The notes under the pieces were generated by a model that saw only the letters and a list, made by a program, of their open reading frames with translations, had not been told where the DNA came from and searched no databases. The position numbers and the translations under genes are program-made. A DNA stretch of 62,802 nucleotides from Bacteroidales bacterium (lineage in GTDB: Bacteria; Bacteroidota; Bacteroidia; Bacteroidales; ML635J-15), in the NCBI GenBank assembly GCA_017551515.1, contig JAFZLK010000081.1:1-62802 (forward strand). The letters are read 5' to 3'. Of this stretch, positions 26,352 through 35,868 are shown in pieces; the first letter of the stretch is position 1, and the number at the start of each line of letters is the position of its first letter.

Positions 26352-27569
26352 TTATAGGTATTTTATTGAAGAAAAATTGTCGCGCACAAATATCTCGTTT
26401 GCGACTTCCATGACATCCTCAGCAGTAATAGCCTCAATGAGAGCAACTGTTTCCTTGAATGTTTCGGCTTTTCCGTAATTCATAAACGATTTTGCCGTTG
26501 GGAAAAGCAAGTTTGAATGGGAACTGCACTCGATAGCCACCTGTCCAATCAACTGCTTCTTGGCTCGAGCCAACTGCAAAACACCCAACTTGTTATTCTT
26601 CATATTGTCAAGTTCACGGAAAATCATGTCCACGGCAAAGTCAACCTTTTCGTGGTCGGAACTGAAAAAAATACTGAACAAACCAGTGTCCTGATAAGTG
26701 GTAAAATTTGATTCAATATTGTACGAAAGTCCATGATGCTCACGCAATTGCATATTCAAGCGTGAGTTCATTCCTGGACCCGCAAGAATATTTGAAACCA
26801 AAAACATAGGCACACGCTTGGGGTCGCTGTACGAATAGCAATAGTTTCCGATAATCGTGTTTGCCTGAAGGCTTTTCTTTTTCACAACTTTGTCGAACTT
26901 TGTCTTTCCAACAAACGGAACACGCTCAAATTTACGCAATTTTACAGTATTCAGTCCGAAATGCCTTTCGCATATACGTACAAGCCTACGGAAATCAATG
27001 TCTCCGATTGAACAGAAAACCATCTGGTTGGTATTGTACTTTTCCGACACGAAATCAAGGAAATCATTAGTACGGAACTTTGCCAACGACTTTTTTGTAC
27101 CTAGAATATTATGACCAAGCGTATGATTAGCGAACAATGCTGATTCAAACTCATCGAAAATATTTTCCGAAGGATTGTCCTTGTATGTATTTATCTCATC
27201 CACAATCACATCGCGTTCCTTTTCAATTTCGCGTTGCGGAAAAATAGAGCAGAAAACAATGTCGTTGATTAGTTCGATTGCCCTATCATAGAACTCAACC
27301 ATAAAGCTCGACGACACGCATGTTTCCTCCTTTGTCGTATATGCATCCACCTCGCCCCCAACCGATTCCATACGGTTGAGCAGATGATATGCCTTGCGCT
27401 TCTGCGTACCTTTGAAGAGCATGTGCTCGGTAAAATGCGCCATTCCTAGCTGCGTTTCGCTCTCGTCGCGCGTGCCCGTATTCATCAGCATGCAACAATG
27501 AGCCACATCCGACTTCACACGGTAGTGGATTATGCGTATTCCATTGGCTAATGTAATCGTTTCGTACAC
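26352..27569 (-). CDS. M16 family zinc metallopeptidase
   Basis: 405 residues. The inverted zinc motif HFTEH (His45, Glu48, His49) is followed by the conserved FKGTQKR and, further on, RDVIVDEINTYKD with the third ligand Glu. The C-terminal half is the second M16 domain (ANTIIGNYCYSYSDP, RLNMQLREHHGLSYNIES). There is no signal peptide, so it is likely cytoplasmic, as in processing-peptidase-like members. The start is a GTG (27569-27567), supported by a TATTTTTG -7 box at 27593-27586. Confidence 0.92.
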   Translation of the reverse strand: MYETITLANGIRIIHYRVKSDVAHCCMLMNTGTRDESETQLGMAHFTEHMLFKGTQKRKAYHLLNRMESVGGEVDAYTTKEETCVSSSFMVEFYDRAIELINDIVFCSIFPQREIEKERDVIVDEINTYKDNPSENIFDEFESALFANHTLGHNILGTKKSLAKFRTNDFLDFVSEKYNTNQMVFCSIGDIDFRRLVRICERHFGLNTVKLRKFERVPFVGKTKFDKVVKKKSLQANTIIGNYCYSYSDPKRVPMFLVSNILAGPGMNSRLNMQLREHHGLSYNIESNFTTYQDTGLFSIFFSSDHEKVDFAVDMIFRELDNMKNNKLGVLQLARAKKQLIGQVAIECSSHSNLLFPTAKSFMNYGKAETFKETVALIEAITAEDVMEVANEIFVRDNFSSIKYL

Positions 27570-27730
27570 TCTGGAAAATTTTGCGCAAAAATAAAGTAAA
27601 TTTACGATTCACGAATGACGATTTTCGATTCTGTTGCAAGAATTTCATAATCAATTAAACTTCATAATTCATTGTATTACAACACACATACTTCAACTAT
27701 TCAAAAAAACAAGATTTTTTGAAATAAAAT

Positions 27731-27762
27731 TTTGCCAATTCAAAAAAAATGCTATACCTTTG
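27731..27762 (+). promoter_or_regulatory. Promoter of tRNA-Phe
   Basis: -33 TTTG (27731-27734) and -7 TACCTTTG (27755-27762), spacing 20. This is the clearest example of the Bacteroidota consensus here. Confidence 0.8.
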
Positions 27763-27779
27763 CAATCGCAAAATTGACT

Positions 27780-27852
27780 GGTACCTTAGCTCAGTTGGTA
27801 GAGCACAGGACTGAAAATCCTGGTGTCCCTGGTTCAATTCCAGGAGGTACCA
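27780..27852 (+). tRNA. tRNA-Phe (GAA)
   Basis: Acceptor arms GGTACCT/AGGTACC, D-arm GCTCAGTTGGTAGAGC, anticodon arm CAGGA-CTGAAAA-TCCTG with anticodon GAA, and T-arm CCTGG-TTCAATT-CCAGG. The 3' CCA is not encoded (the discriminator A is followed by CA). Confidence 0.97.
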
Positions 27853-27921
27853 CAAAAAAGAGTTCGGAAATCTGAACTCTTTTGTTTTTATATTGTTAGT
27901 GTACGCTAAATCACCCTAATG

Positions 27922-28842
27922 TCAACCATTATTGGTTTCAGCAATCCAATGCAACAGGTCGGCGTAAACCTCTTCCCTGTTTATCTCGTTTAGTATTTCA
28001 TGACGAGCATTGGGATACAACTTCATCTGTACATTGGCAATGCCAAGTTCCTTGTAGAATTCCACGGCATCCTCAACTCCTTTGCCACAATTTCCAACTG
28101 GATCCTTGTCACCAGAAACAAAAAGCATCTTTAAGTTCTTGTTTATCAAGTCGCCAGAAGAACGCTTATTTATGTAGATAAGTCCTGAAAAGAATGCACG
28201 GTAAAACGAATTTGAGAACACACCACCACAAAACTCGTCATCAATATATTTCTTCACCTGTGCATCGTCGCGGCTTAACCACTGATATGGTGCATTGTAG
28301 CCCTTGTTATACCCACCGAACGAAAGTTTGTCGAGCAGGCTTGCCTTAGACCTGCGCCCCTCTAACGCACAAGCAAAACTTGCGACAAACCTTCCGAAAC
28401 GCAAAACTGGTGTCGGATTGGTTCCTGTTCCGCTTATTATTACGCCCGAAAGTTCTGTGCTATATCTTGTTATGAAAGTTCGCGCAAGAAACGAACCCAT
28501 GCTATGCCCCATAATAAAATATGGGATTGATGGAAAATCGGCTGTGGCAATATCTTTAAGTTGCTTCATGTCGGAAACAATACGCCACCATTCGTCACGA
28601 TGTGGCCACACACCATAATCGCGTGGCTCCGCAATTGATTTTCCATGCCCTCTATGGTCGTTTACATACACGGCGATACCATTGTCTGTCAAATATTTTG
28701 CAAAATCCGCATATCGAGCCGAATGTTCCGCCATTCCATGAAATATCTGCAAAATTGCCTTGGGTGCTGTATCGGGGAGAAAAACTCGATAGAAAATATT
28801 TGTTCCATCAGCCGCCTTAAATGTATGTTCCGAACTTTTCAT
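27922..28842 (-). CDS. Alpha/beta hydrolase, monoacylglycerol lipase-like
   Basis: 306 residues, Hydrolase_4 (serine aminopeptidase S33) fold. The opening strand HGMAEHSARYADFAKYL and the nucleophile elbow GHSMGS are clear, the acid is in VSGDKDPVG, and the His is in PNARHEILNE. There is no signal peptide. Likely a lysophospholipase or monoglyceride lipase, though the substrate is not certain. Single gene with a TACATTTG box at 28872-28865. Confidence 0.9.
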   Translation of the reverse strand: MKSSEHTFKAADGTNIFYRVFLPDTAPKAILQIFHGMAEHSARYADFAKYLTDNGIAVYVNDHRGHGKSIAEPRDYGVWPHRDEWWRIVSDMKQLKDIATADFPSIPYFIMGHSMGSFLARTFITRYSTELSGVIISGTGTNPTPVLRFGRFVASFACALEGRRSKASLLDKLSFGGYNKGYNAPYQWLSRDDAQVKKYIDDEFCGGVFSNSFYRAFFSGLIYINKRSSGDLINKNLKMLFVSGDKDPVGNCGKGVEDAVEFYKELGIANVQMKLYPNARHEILNEINREEVYADLLHWIAETNNG

Positions 28843-28950
28843 ATTACAAAACCATTAATAGCGACAAATGTACACATTTTTCACACAAAAGAGATTGATA
28901 GCAATTATATTTTATAACAAAAGTTTATAATATTATACCAAAGGCAACAT

Positions 28951-29829
28951 TCAGATAATCAAACAACTACAAGCATACTTTTCAATTACAAATGCCACTA
29001 CAGCCAAAACCACAACAAAAGCATCGAGAATTACAAAACTAAAAAGACACTTGTTGTACGATTTTCCTTGAGCACGGACAAGGCGTATAAACAGGTATAC
29101 ATTGGGAACAATCATCACAAGCATCAACCATGAACGGAAACCTAATACTGCAAATGCCACCGATGCTAAAAGTATTGTTGCAACGCCCACAAGTGCCGCA
29201 GTCTTTCCGAAACGCACTGGAAAAGTACGCTTTCCTACCGACCTATCCTCTTCTATATCACGAATATTGTTGGATGCTAGCACACATACGGCAATGCAAC
29301 CACAAGCACAACCAACCCATACCGCTTCGAGTGGCAATGTAGCCGTCTGCAAATAAACCGTACCTGCCGATGCTACCGGTCCATAAAACAAGAAGCAAAC
29401 AATGTCAGCAACACCAAGATATGCAAGCGAAAAGCGCGTTGCAGTGTACAACCATGCAAAAATTACAGCAAGCACGCCAACAATCAGTATCACCCAACCG
29501 CCAACCCATATAAGGTATGCGCCAAGCAACAGAGAAACAGACAAGGCAACAATGCAAGCATTTCGCATCTGATTAATATTCACAATACCTTCTGCCAAAG
29601 GTCTCTGCGGACCAGAACGACCAGCCTTGTCGCAACCACGCACAAAATCGTAGTAGTCGTTGACAAGGTTGGAAAACACCTGCAACGACATAGCACACAG
29701 CAAAGTAACCACTGCGACAGGAATATTAGGCACATATCCCAGCACAAGCAATCCCGCCAAAACAGGACTCGCCGAAACAAACAGAGAATACGGGCGACAA
29801 ACGCCAAACCACAATTTTATCTTTTGCAT
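28951..29829 (-). CDS. menA: 1,4-dihydroxy-2-naphthoate polyprenyltransferase
   Basis: 292 residues with about eight membrane helices. The two Asp-rich prenyltransferase motifs are NLVNDYYDFVRGCD and NNIRDIEEDRSVGKRT. It attaches the isoprenoid tail to DHNA in the inner membrane, giving demethylmenaquinone. Its start overlaps the ubiE/menG stop by 13 bases, so product and next enzyme are translated together. Confidence 0.95.
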   Translation of the reverse strand: MQKIKLWFGVCRPYSLFVSASPVLAGLLVLGYVPNIPVAVVTLLCAMSLQVFSNLVNDYYDFVRGCDKAGRSGPQRPLAEGIVNINQMRNACIVALSVSLLLGAYLIWVGGWVILIVGVLAVIFAWLYTATRFSLAYLGVADIVCFLFYGPVASAGTVYLQTATLPLEAVWVGCACGCIAVCVLASNNIRDIEEDRSVGKRTFPVRFGKTAALVGVATILLASVAFAVLGFRSWLMLVMIVPNVYLFIRLVRAQGKSYNKCLFSFVILDAFVVVLAVVAFVIEKYACSCLII

Positions 29830-30500
29830 GCTGAATAAAGTGTTGAAATTCCAAATGTTTGTGACTTAAAACTTGTATCGGAGAAACCGTTTCGCTCAAG
29901 AATTGCCAAAAAATCGTTCCCTTTCGCAAAGTTTTTAACGCTATTGACAAAATACGCAAATGCCTCATCGTTGTCGGTAAGTTTACGACCAATCTTTGGC
30001 ACAATCCGCGTAAAATAAAAATCATAGAAAAATCGAACGAAACGGCTTTGCGGATAGGTAAATTCAAGAATCCTAAGTTGTCCGTCCGGTTTTAGCACGC
30101 GATACATTTCGGAAAGACAATTGTCAAGTTCTGCAAAATTTCTTACTCCGTAACCGCAAGTTATAGCATCGAATGAATTGTCAGCAAAAGGAAGTTTGGC
30201 ACAATCTGCCAAAATCAGTTGCACAGAGCCTTCAAGTCCCGATTTGCGAACCTTTTCGCGACCTACATCCAACATACCTTCCGAAATGTCGATTCCGACA
30301 GCCCTTTCCGTCTTGCCTCGCTTAACCGCACCAATGCAAAGGTCTGCTGTTCCAGTTGCTACATCAAGGATTGTTTTGCATTTGGGCAATGACTTTATCG
30401 CTTTTCGCCGCCATGCACGGTCAATACCCAACGAGGACGTATGATTAAATCTATCGTAACGATTTGAAATACTGTCGAAAAGCGCTCCGATGCCTTCCAT
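29817..30500 (-). CDS. ubiE: Demethylmenaquinone methyltransferase
   Basis: 227 residues. The UbiE/MenG signatures are FDSISNRYDRFNHTSSLGID, LDVATGTADLCIGA (SAM motif I), VGIDISEGMLDVGREK and DAITCGYGVRNF. It methylates demethylmenaquinone to menaquinone. Encoded between DUF58 and menA in one operon. Confidence 0.96.
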   Translation of the reverse strand: MEGIGALFDSISNRYDRFNHTSSLGIDRAWRRKAIKSLPKCKTILDVATGTADLCIGAVKRGKTERAVGIDISEGMLDVGREKVRKSGLEGSVQLILADCAKLPFADNSFDAITCGYGVRNFAELDNCLSEMYRVLKPDGQLRILEFTYPQSRFVRFFYDFYFTRIVPKIGRKLTDNDEAFAYFVNSVKNFAKGNDFLAILERNGFSDTSFKSQTFGISTLYSACKR

Positions 30501-30512
30501 TGCAATACTACT

Positions 30513-31436
30513 TTAGAAGAATTTCGCCCTCTTTATCAAATAAGGCTTCAACACATCATCGACAGGCTGGTTAATGTCCGCCTCAACGAAATCAATTCCA
30601 AACAGACCGCACTTGTACTTCAGTTCAGATGTCAAAGCCGAAATCTTTTTCACATAGCCATCGCGAACCTCAGCGGGATTAAGCATCATGGTCGTGCCAG
30701 TCTCCAAGTCCACAAACTTGTACGGACGGTTTGCAAAAGCAAACTCCTCCTCCATCTTGCGGTCGATGACATGGAAAATTATAATCTCGTGCTTGCTGTA
30801 CTTCAAATGCTGCAATGCGGAAAACAAAGCCTCGGTGTTACCATCGATGAACATATCGCTGAACAAAATCACCAGAGAACGCTTGTGTATCATTTCGGCA
30901 ATCTTATGCAAAGTACCAGCCGTATCGGTACGCCTTTGCAACTGAATGCTGTCTGGCTTCAAGAATTTGCGCATTTCGTTGTACATTATCGACAAATGCA
31001 CCTGAGACGACTTTGCATCAAGATGAAACTTTACATCATCGTCAAATAAAGTCAATCCAACGGCATCGCGCTGTCTGTGAAGCAGATATACCAACGATGC
31101 AGCCGCATATATGGAAAACTGCAACTTGTTCATGCGCTTTTCCTTGTACGGAAACAGCATCGATGACGACACATCTATTATTATTTGTCCGCGAAGGTTG
31201 GTTTCCTCCTCGTAACGCTTTACGAAAAGTTTGTCGGTACGGGCATAAAGTTTCCAGTCTATATGCTTAGTGCTTTCGCCCTTGTTGTAAAGACGATGCT
31301 CGGCAAATTCAACCGAAAAACCATGAAATGGACTTTTATGCAAACCCGTAATAAACCCTTCGACAACCTGACTTGCAAGAAACTCAAGGTTATCGTACTG
31401 CGGAAACATTTCAAGGTTTACATCCTTCGCATCCAT
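30513..31436 (-). CDS. DUF58 domain protein (MoxR-associated type)
   Basis: 307 residues. The conserved DUF58 segment HIDWKLYARTDKLFVKRYEE leads into a vWA-like fold whose first strand IIDVSSSMLF carries DxSxS, a metal-binding MIDAS pattern; RSLVILFSDMF is the second conserved strand. DUF58 proteins usually work with MoxR AAA ATPases, but no moxR lies in this window. The -7 box TATTTTTG is at 31463-31456. First gene of the operon with ubiE and menA. Confidence 0.9.
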   Translation of the reverse strand: MDAKDVNLEMFPQYDNLEFLASQVVEGFITGLHKSPFHGFSVEFAEHRLYNKGESTKHIDWKLYARTDKLFVKRYEEETNLRGQIIIDVSSSMLFPYKEKRMNKLQFSIYAAASLVYLLHRQRDAVGLTLFDDDVKFHLDAKSSQVHLSIMYNEMRKFLKPDSIQLQRRTDTAGTLHKIAEMIHKRSLVILFSDMFIDGNTEALFSALQHLKYSKHEIIIFHVIDRKMEEEFAFANRPYKFVDLETGTTMMLNPAEVRDGYVKKISALTSELKYKCGLFGIDFVEADINQPVDDVLKPYLIKRAKFF

Positions 31437-31525
31437 AAATGAAATTTTGTGAGTGCAAAAATAACAAAAAAGGAAATTCTACAGCAGTAATAAGTACAAT
31501 ATTGCTTACCTTACCGTTGAAATAC

Positions 31526-32113
31526 TTACTGCTTTTTTGCTCCACCAGCCATTCTCGCCCTGTACATTGCTTCCCTTATGCCACCATGCTCAATAAATTG
31601 CTTTTCCAATGATTGTAAAAAACTTTGCAACATCCTATCGGTCTGATGTATTAATGTAAGAGCAATATTTGCTATTTCCTCATCGCTCCATTTTTCAAAG
31701 TACCCTTGATAATCAACCAAATCATTATGAACCTTACAATATTCAACCATCTTGGCATAACGCGGAAATGACTCTGTCCACAAATTTAGATTTCTTGTAC
31801 GCAGGTAATCCTCATAATCTTCCTTGAGTTCCAACAAACTGCTCTTGCCTACATTCAATAGTTTTATCTGCATTTCAATGGATGTGACTCCATCTGCCAT
31901 TCCCTCTACAAAATTTTGCTTTCCAGAGCGTGCCGCCTGAATCATCTGGTCTACAGTCCTATCTTTTTTGTTCAAATACTTATTAGCAAAGTAAAAGGTC
32001 AAGTCATATATCACCACAGACTTCCGATAAAAATACATATTTCTACAACTACCATTACTCCGTAGAAATCCAGTGCTCTTATCTAAGTTGCCATTATTAT
32101 TTGAGTCAGACAT
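31526..32113 (-). CDS. Four-helix-bundle suffix domain protein
   Basis: 195 residues, mostly helical. The core (FYFANKYLNKKDRTVDQMIQ, AARSGKQNFVEGMADG) is the four-helix-bundle family related to 23S rRNA intervening-sequence proteins and the Avd accessory of retroelements. The C-terminus REAMYRARMAGG matches the suffix segment of this subfamily. Function is unknown. No reverse transcriptase or template repeat is present, so this is not part of a visible retroelement. The gene starts 9 bases after a CTAG-rich 9-bp periodic repeat. Confidence 0.78.
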   Translation of the reverse strand: MSDSNNNGNLDKSTGFLRSNGSCRNMYFYRKSVVIYDLTFYFANKYLNKKDRTVDQMIQAARSGKQNFVEGMADGVTSIEMQIKLLNVGKSSLLELKEDYEDYLRTRNLNLWTESFPRYAKMVEYCKVHNDLVDYQGYFEKWSDEEIANIALTLIHQTDRMLQSFLQSLEKQFIEHGGIREAMYRARMAGGAKKQ

Positions 32114-32122
32114 AATATTTTT

Positions 32123-32167
32123 CTAGTTAGACTAGTTTAACTAGACAGACTAGTCAAACTAGTTATG
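32123..32167. repeat. Five 9-bp units each starting CTAG
   Basis: CTAG occurs at 32123, 32132, 32141, 32150 and 32159, exactly 9 bases apart: CTAGTTAGA, CTAGTTTAA, CTAGACAGA, CTAGTCAAA, CTAGTTATG. Because CTAG is its own complement the array can also fold: 32131-32144 pairs with 32150-32163 with one mismatch. It occupies the gap between the GH57 stop and the four-helix gene start. Confidence 0.85.
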
Positions 32168-32196
32168 GGAATCCATATGAATTATAACTTTTATCC

Positions 32197-33378
32197 CTAC
32201 AATCCCAACCTTATCCTGAAATCGCTTAGGATGTTCATGTAGTTGATAAATGCCTCGTAGGGCGAACTGTATGGATTGAAATACTTGTGGACATCGCCAT
32301 CGGAGAACCACTTGGTACACATGTAGTAGAAATGGTCGCTGGTCTGCAGATAGAGCCAGTCGCGCCATAGTTCGGGGTCGTCGAGTTCCTTTACGCGTTC
32401 AAAAAGTTTATACAGGTTCTCGAAAGCCTCGTTCTGCAGTTCGTTGCCAAGCCATGCCGTAAGGTCACGCTCCTCGTCGGCCCACGAAATTGGATACGGA
32501 ACGTTCAACTTGCCAACTGGATTGTACTTTGCAACTACCTCGCTCGGAGTATGGAACTGGTAGTCGGAATACTTGAAAACCTTTTCGGGTAAAGCTCGCA
32601 TAAAATCGAAGATTCCAGTCTCCTTCCACTGGTGTTCGCCAAAGGTCTCATAGTCCATAAACAGGTTGATTACTTCCTCGTTCGGGTCGATGGCATTGAG
32701 CCACGAAACATACTTTTCCGCGGTAAGCGGATATTCGTCCCAGGCAGAGTTTGAGAAACGGAATGCAATGTCGTCCGACAACTTGAAGTTCTTGAGCAAA
32801 AGTTTCAACTTTGGATTTATCGCATTGCAGTACAAATAGTTCGGGCTCTTCCAACCCATAATGTGACGCGCACCTTCGGTAAGCATTCCCTCGTAGCCGA
32901 GTTTTGCCACCTTCTCGCCTATTTCGTCGGAATAGATAAGCTCCGTATTGCGGAAAATCTTTGGTTGCAAGCCGAAAAGTTCCTTCACTTTCTTTCTATG
33001 ACGGTTCACCTGATACTCGAAAACATCCTCGGGACGAAGTGCCGACAGCGAGTGCGAATAGGTTTCGTCCAGAAGTTCCACCCTGCCTGTTGCGAAAAGT
33101 TTCTGGAAACTTTCGAGCACATCGGGAGCATACAGTTCAAACTGGTCGATTACCGTACCCGAAAGCGAATAGGCAATCTTGAAGTTGTCGCCATACTCGT
33201 TGACCAAGTCCAAAAACAACTGGTTTGCTGGCAGATAGCACTTTTCCGCCACCTTGCGCATAATGGTGCGGTTTTCGTAGTCGTTGTAATAACTATGGTC
33301 GTTGCCAATGTCGAAAAATCTGTACTTTTTCAATCTAAACGGCTGATGTACCTGAAAATAGAAGCAAATTGAACGCAT
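32197..33378 (-). CDS. Glycoside hydrolase family 57 enzyme (alpha-amylase/branching type)
   Basis: 393 residues from the ATG at 33378 (MRSICFYFQVHQPFRLKKYR), which gives the usual GH57 start with the catalytic-domain HQP motif. Further family segments are LSGTVIDQFELYAPDVLESF, TYSHSLSAL, NTELIYSDEIG and LFMDYETFGEHQW, with the likely acid/base Asp. It acts on alpha-1,4 glucan in the cytoplasm, consistent with the neighbouring glycogen genes. It starts 11 bases after the GT4 gene. Confidence 0.92.
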   Translation of the reverse strand: MRSICFYFQVHQPFRLKKYRFFDIGNDHSYYNDYENRTIMRKVAEKCYLPANQLFLDLVNEYGDNFKIAYSLSGTVIDQFELYAPDVLESFQKLFATGRVELLDETYSHSLSALRPEDVFEYQVNRHRKKVKELFGLQPKIFRNTELIYSDEIGEKVAKLGYEGMLTEGARHIMGWKSPNYLYCNAINPKLKLLLKNFKLSDDIAFRFSNSAWDEYPLTAEKYVSWLNAIDPNEEVINLFMDYETFGEHQWKETGIFDFMRALPEKVFKYSDYQFHTPSEVVAKYNPVGKLNVPYPISWADEERDLTAWLGNELQNEAFENLYKLFERVKELDDPELWRDWLYLQTSDHFYYMCTKWFSDGDVHKYFNPYSSPYEAFINYMNILSDFRIRLGL

Positions 33379-33389
33379 ATACCTAAACT

Positions 33390-34670
33390 TTAATATCCAC
33401 AAACACTTTTATAAACCTCGTTGACATAGTAGGCGGAATTTTCCCACCTTAAATTTTCGACTTCCTGCTTGCCGTACTTCTTGAACATCTGCGACAACGC
33501 ATCGTAGTGAAGCATTCCGTAAATTGAGTCGGCAAGTTCGTCCACATCCCAGAAATCCACCTTGATGGCGTGCTTCAAGACCTCAGCAACACCCGACTGC
33601 TTTGAAATGATTACCGGCACATCGGACATCATTGCCTCAAGCGGTGAAATACCAAACGGCTCACTTACAGATGGCATCACATACACATCGCTCATGCCGA
33701 ACATTTCATACACCTCGTTGCCTTTCAAGAAGCCTGCAAAATGGAATTTTGTTGCAATTCCGAGTTGAGCCACACGGCGCACCATCTTGTTGAGCATGTC
33801 GCCGCTTCCAGCCATAACGAAACGCACATTCGGGTCGCGGTCGATGACCTTCTTTGCCGCCTCGATGAAATAGTCGGGACCTTTCTGGAAAGTTACACGG
33901 CCAAGGAAAGTTACAACCTTCTCGCGGAAGCCCTTGTGCAAGGTAAATTCTGGCAACGACATCGGCTCCACAGAATTATGCACGGTCACAACCTTGTCGG
34001 GACTTATGCCGTAGCGGTTGATGACGATGTTGCGCGTAAGGTTGCTGACAGCGATAACCTTGTCGGCAGCTTCCATGCCTGCCCTTTCGATGTCGTAAAC
34101 ATGCTGGTTCACATGCTCGCCACTGCGGTCGAACTCGGTTGCATGAATATGCACAACCAACGGCTTTCCCGAAACCTTCTTAGCAGCAACGCCTGCAAAA
34201 TAGGTCAGCCAGTCGTGAGCGTGAATGACATCGAAATCGTTGTGAGCGGCAATATGACCAGCGATAAGAGCGTAACGCGAAACCTCATCGTAAAGATTGG
34301 GTCCGTAAGAACCGGAGAAGGTGTATTTGGTATTAAGAAAACTCTCGGAAATCTTAACTCCCGGGATGTTCGATTCGTACATCCTTGCAAAATCTTCGGG
34401 GTCCATGTAAGGCACAAGGCGCGAACCGACCTCAATGTAGCGGAAATTCTTCCACACCTTGGTTTCCTTGACATCCTTTTCGGTAATTACAGCATCGCTG
34501 GCATTGCGTATCGACACATAGTTCTGATCCTCGTCGCCGTAAGCCTTCGGGACAACAAATATTATTTCGGTGCCGAAATGCGAAAGACCCTTGGTCAAGC
34601 CATAGCAGGCTGTTCCAAGACCACCCGTAATATGTGGGGGAAACTCCCAGCCGAACATCAAAACTTTCAT
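33390..34670 (-). CDS. GT4 glycosyltransferase, glycogen synthase-like
   Basis: 426 residues, GT-B fold. The N-terminal MKVLMFGWEFPPHITGGLGT carries the glycine-rich acceptor/donor loop, the central HDWLTYFAGVAAKK is typical of starch/glycogen synthases, and the C-terminal EX7E motif is SEPFGISPLEAM. It probably extends alpha-1,4 glucan from a nucleotide-glucose. It belongs to the glycogen operon, but a lipoprotein gene separates it from the debranching gene. Confidence 0.92.
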   Translation of the reverse strand: MKVLMFGWEFPPHITGGLGTACYGLTKGLSHFGTEIIFVVPKAYGDEDQNYVSIRNASDAVITEKDVKETKVWKNFRYIEVGSRLVPYMDPEDFARMYESNIPGVKISESFLNTKYTFSGSYGPNLYDEVSRYALIAGHIAAHNDFDVIHAHDWLTYFAGVAAKKVSGKPLVVHIHATEFDRSGEHVNQHVYDIERAGMEAADKVIAVSNLTRNIVINRYGISPDKVVTVHNSVEPMSLPEFTLHKGFREKVVTFLGRVTFQKGPDYFIEAAKKVIDRDPNVRFVMAGSGDMLNKMVRRVAQLGIATKFHFAGFLKGNEVYEMFGMSDVYVMPSVSEPFGISPLEAMMSDVPVIISKQSGVAEVLKHAIKVDFWDVDELADSIYGMLHYDALSQMFKKYGKQEVENLRWENSAYYVNEVYKSVCGY

Positions 34671-34704
34671 TGGCGTATATTTTTTACTTAATTATATTCT
34701 TAAT

Positions 34705-35856
34705 TCAATTATTTTCAATTAATACTGGACGAACCGGTTTTCCTTCGCTACGACTTAAACCTTGTATATCGTAAATACCTCTTTCAAAATATAAGTCATT
34801 AGCAAAACTCGGAGACATGTCAACTATATTAGACAACCAATATTCACCATAGGAATTCGCACCATAGTTGGTACTTCCATTGTAAGTGCCAGCAGATGGT
34901 ATGAAAATACTGTTACCATTAGGACCCGTAAAAAGACGACCGTTCATACCGTTTCGTTTAATATAGGTATGAGTGCAACTATTGAGCAATTCGTTCATTT
35001 CTGCTTTCGTAGGCATTCTCCAGCCCTCACCCCAATTTACTGTTGCTGCATCATCCGCCGCTTCAAGAGTGGTAAGATTGTCGGTAAACCCATTGTTCCC
35101 ATAACTTGATTTATCACAATATTTGGTCAAGGTACTTTCTGAACCATTGCACCAACGATATGTACTCCAGATGTAATTGCTCTTAGGAGAAGTTTCTCCC
35201 CATGCAAAGTAATCGCCGTACGCAATTGGAGAATTTGCACCAACATTACAAGTCGCCCACTTTGTTCCACTTGGCAAACCTAAGTCGACATAACAATGCC
35301 CTCCTTGTTGACCTGTTATCGTCATCCATTGCGCATAGAGCGTAACATCTGCATAGATCGTTATTTCTTGAGCATCAAAACATGACTTTCCAGTTCCATC
35401 AGCAGAACTATTCCATCCTATAAACTCGTGATTTTCCCAGGCAAACGAATTGGCTGACAATACCTGCGGAGTGCCAATAGTAAATGTCTGCGGAGTCATT
35501 TCGCCAGTACCACCATTAGCATTGAAAGTAACGATTGCTGTGTTTCTTTCCCACTGCGCATACAAGGTCAATTCGGAATTGGAAGAAGCAATATAGGTCT
35601 GTTCATCATCAATTGCCAAGCCACTACCGTCTGGTATTGAATTCCAATTGACAAAAACATAGTTTTCTCGTGTAAACACATTTTTTTTAAGGGTAAACTG
35701 CTCTCCATATTTGACGATTTGCGGTTCCATTGTCCCAGTTCCGCCATTTGCATCAAATATTATGGTGTATGTTCCATTCTTCTTACATCCACCCATTAAC
35801 AATAACAACATACATGCTACTGCAAACGGGAAGATATATTTTCTAATATTATTCAT
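34705..35856 (-). CDS. Lipoprotein with two InlB-type repeats and a Fibrobacter-type paralogous domain
   Basis: 383 residues from the ATG at 35856. The lipoprotein signal ends LLLLMGGC. Two Listeria-Bacteroides (Flg_new/InlB B) repeats follow, each with TVIFDANGGTG-like and LTLYAQW ends (about residues 30-103 and 106-178). The paralogous domain reads YVDLGLPSGTKWATCNVGA, YFAWGETSPKSNY, GWRMPTKAEMNEL and KPVRPVL. Probably surface-exposed; function unknown. It sits 12 bases after the debranching enzyme gene and 34 before GT4, with no promoter of its own seen. It has no obvious glycogen role, so it looks like an insertion into that operon. Confidence 0.88.
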   Translation of the reverse strand: MNNIRKYIFPFAVACMLLLLMGGCKKNGTYTIIFDANGGTGTMEPQIVKYGEQFTLKKNVFTRENYVFVNWNSIPDGSGLAIDDEQTYIASSNSELTLYAQWERNTAIVTFNANGGTGEMTPQTFTIGTPQVLSANSFAWENHEFIGWNSSADGTGKSCFDAQEITIYADVTLYAQWMTITGQQGGHCYVDLGLPSGTKWATCNVGANSPIAYGDYFAWGETSPKSNYIWSTYRWCNGSESTLTKYCDKSSYGNNGFTDNLTTLEAADDAATVNWGEGWRMPTKAEMNELLNSCTHTYIKRNGMNGRLFTGPNGNSIFIPSAGTYNGSTNYGANSYGEYWLSNIVDMSPSFANDLYFERGIYDIQGLSRSEGKPVRPVLIENN

Positions 35857-35868
35857 TTTCAATATTTT

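Noticed and set aside
31526..32113. Diversity-generating retroelement (four-helix protein as Avd)
   Set aside because: No reverse transcriptase, template repeat or variable repeat is found nearby, and the protein belongs to the suffix-domain subfamily, not Avd.
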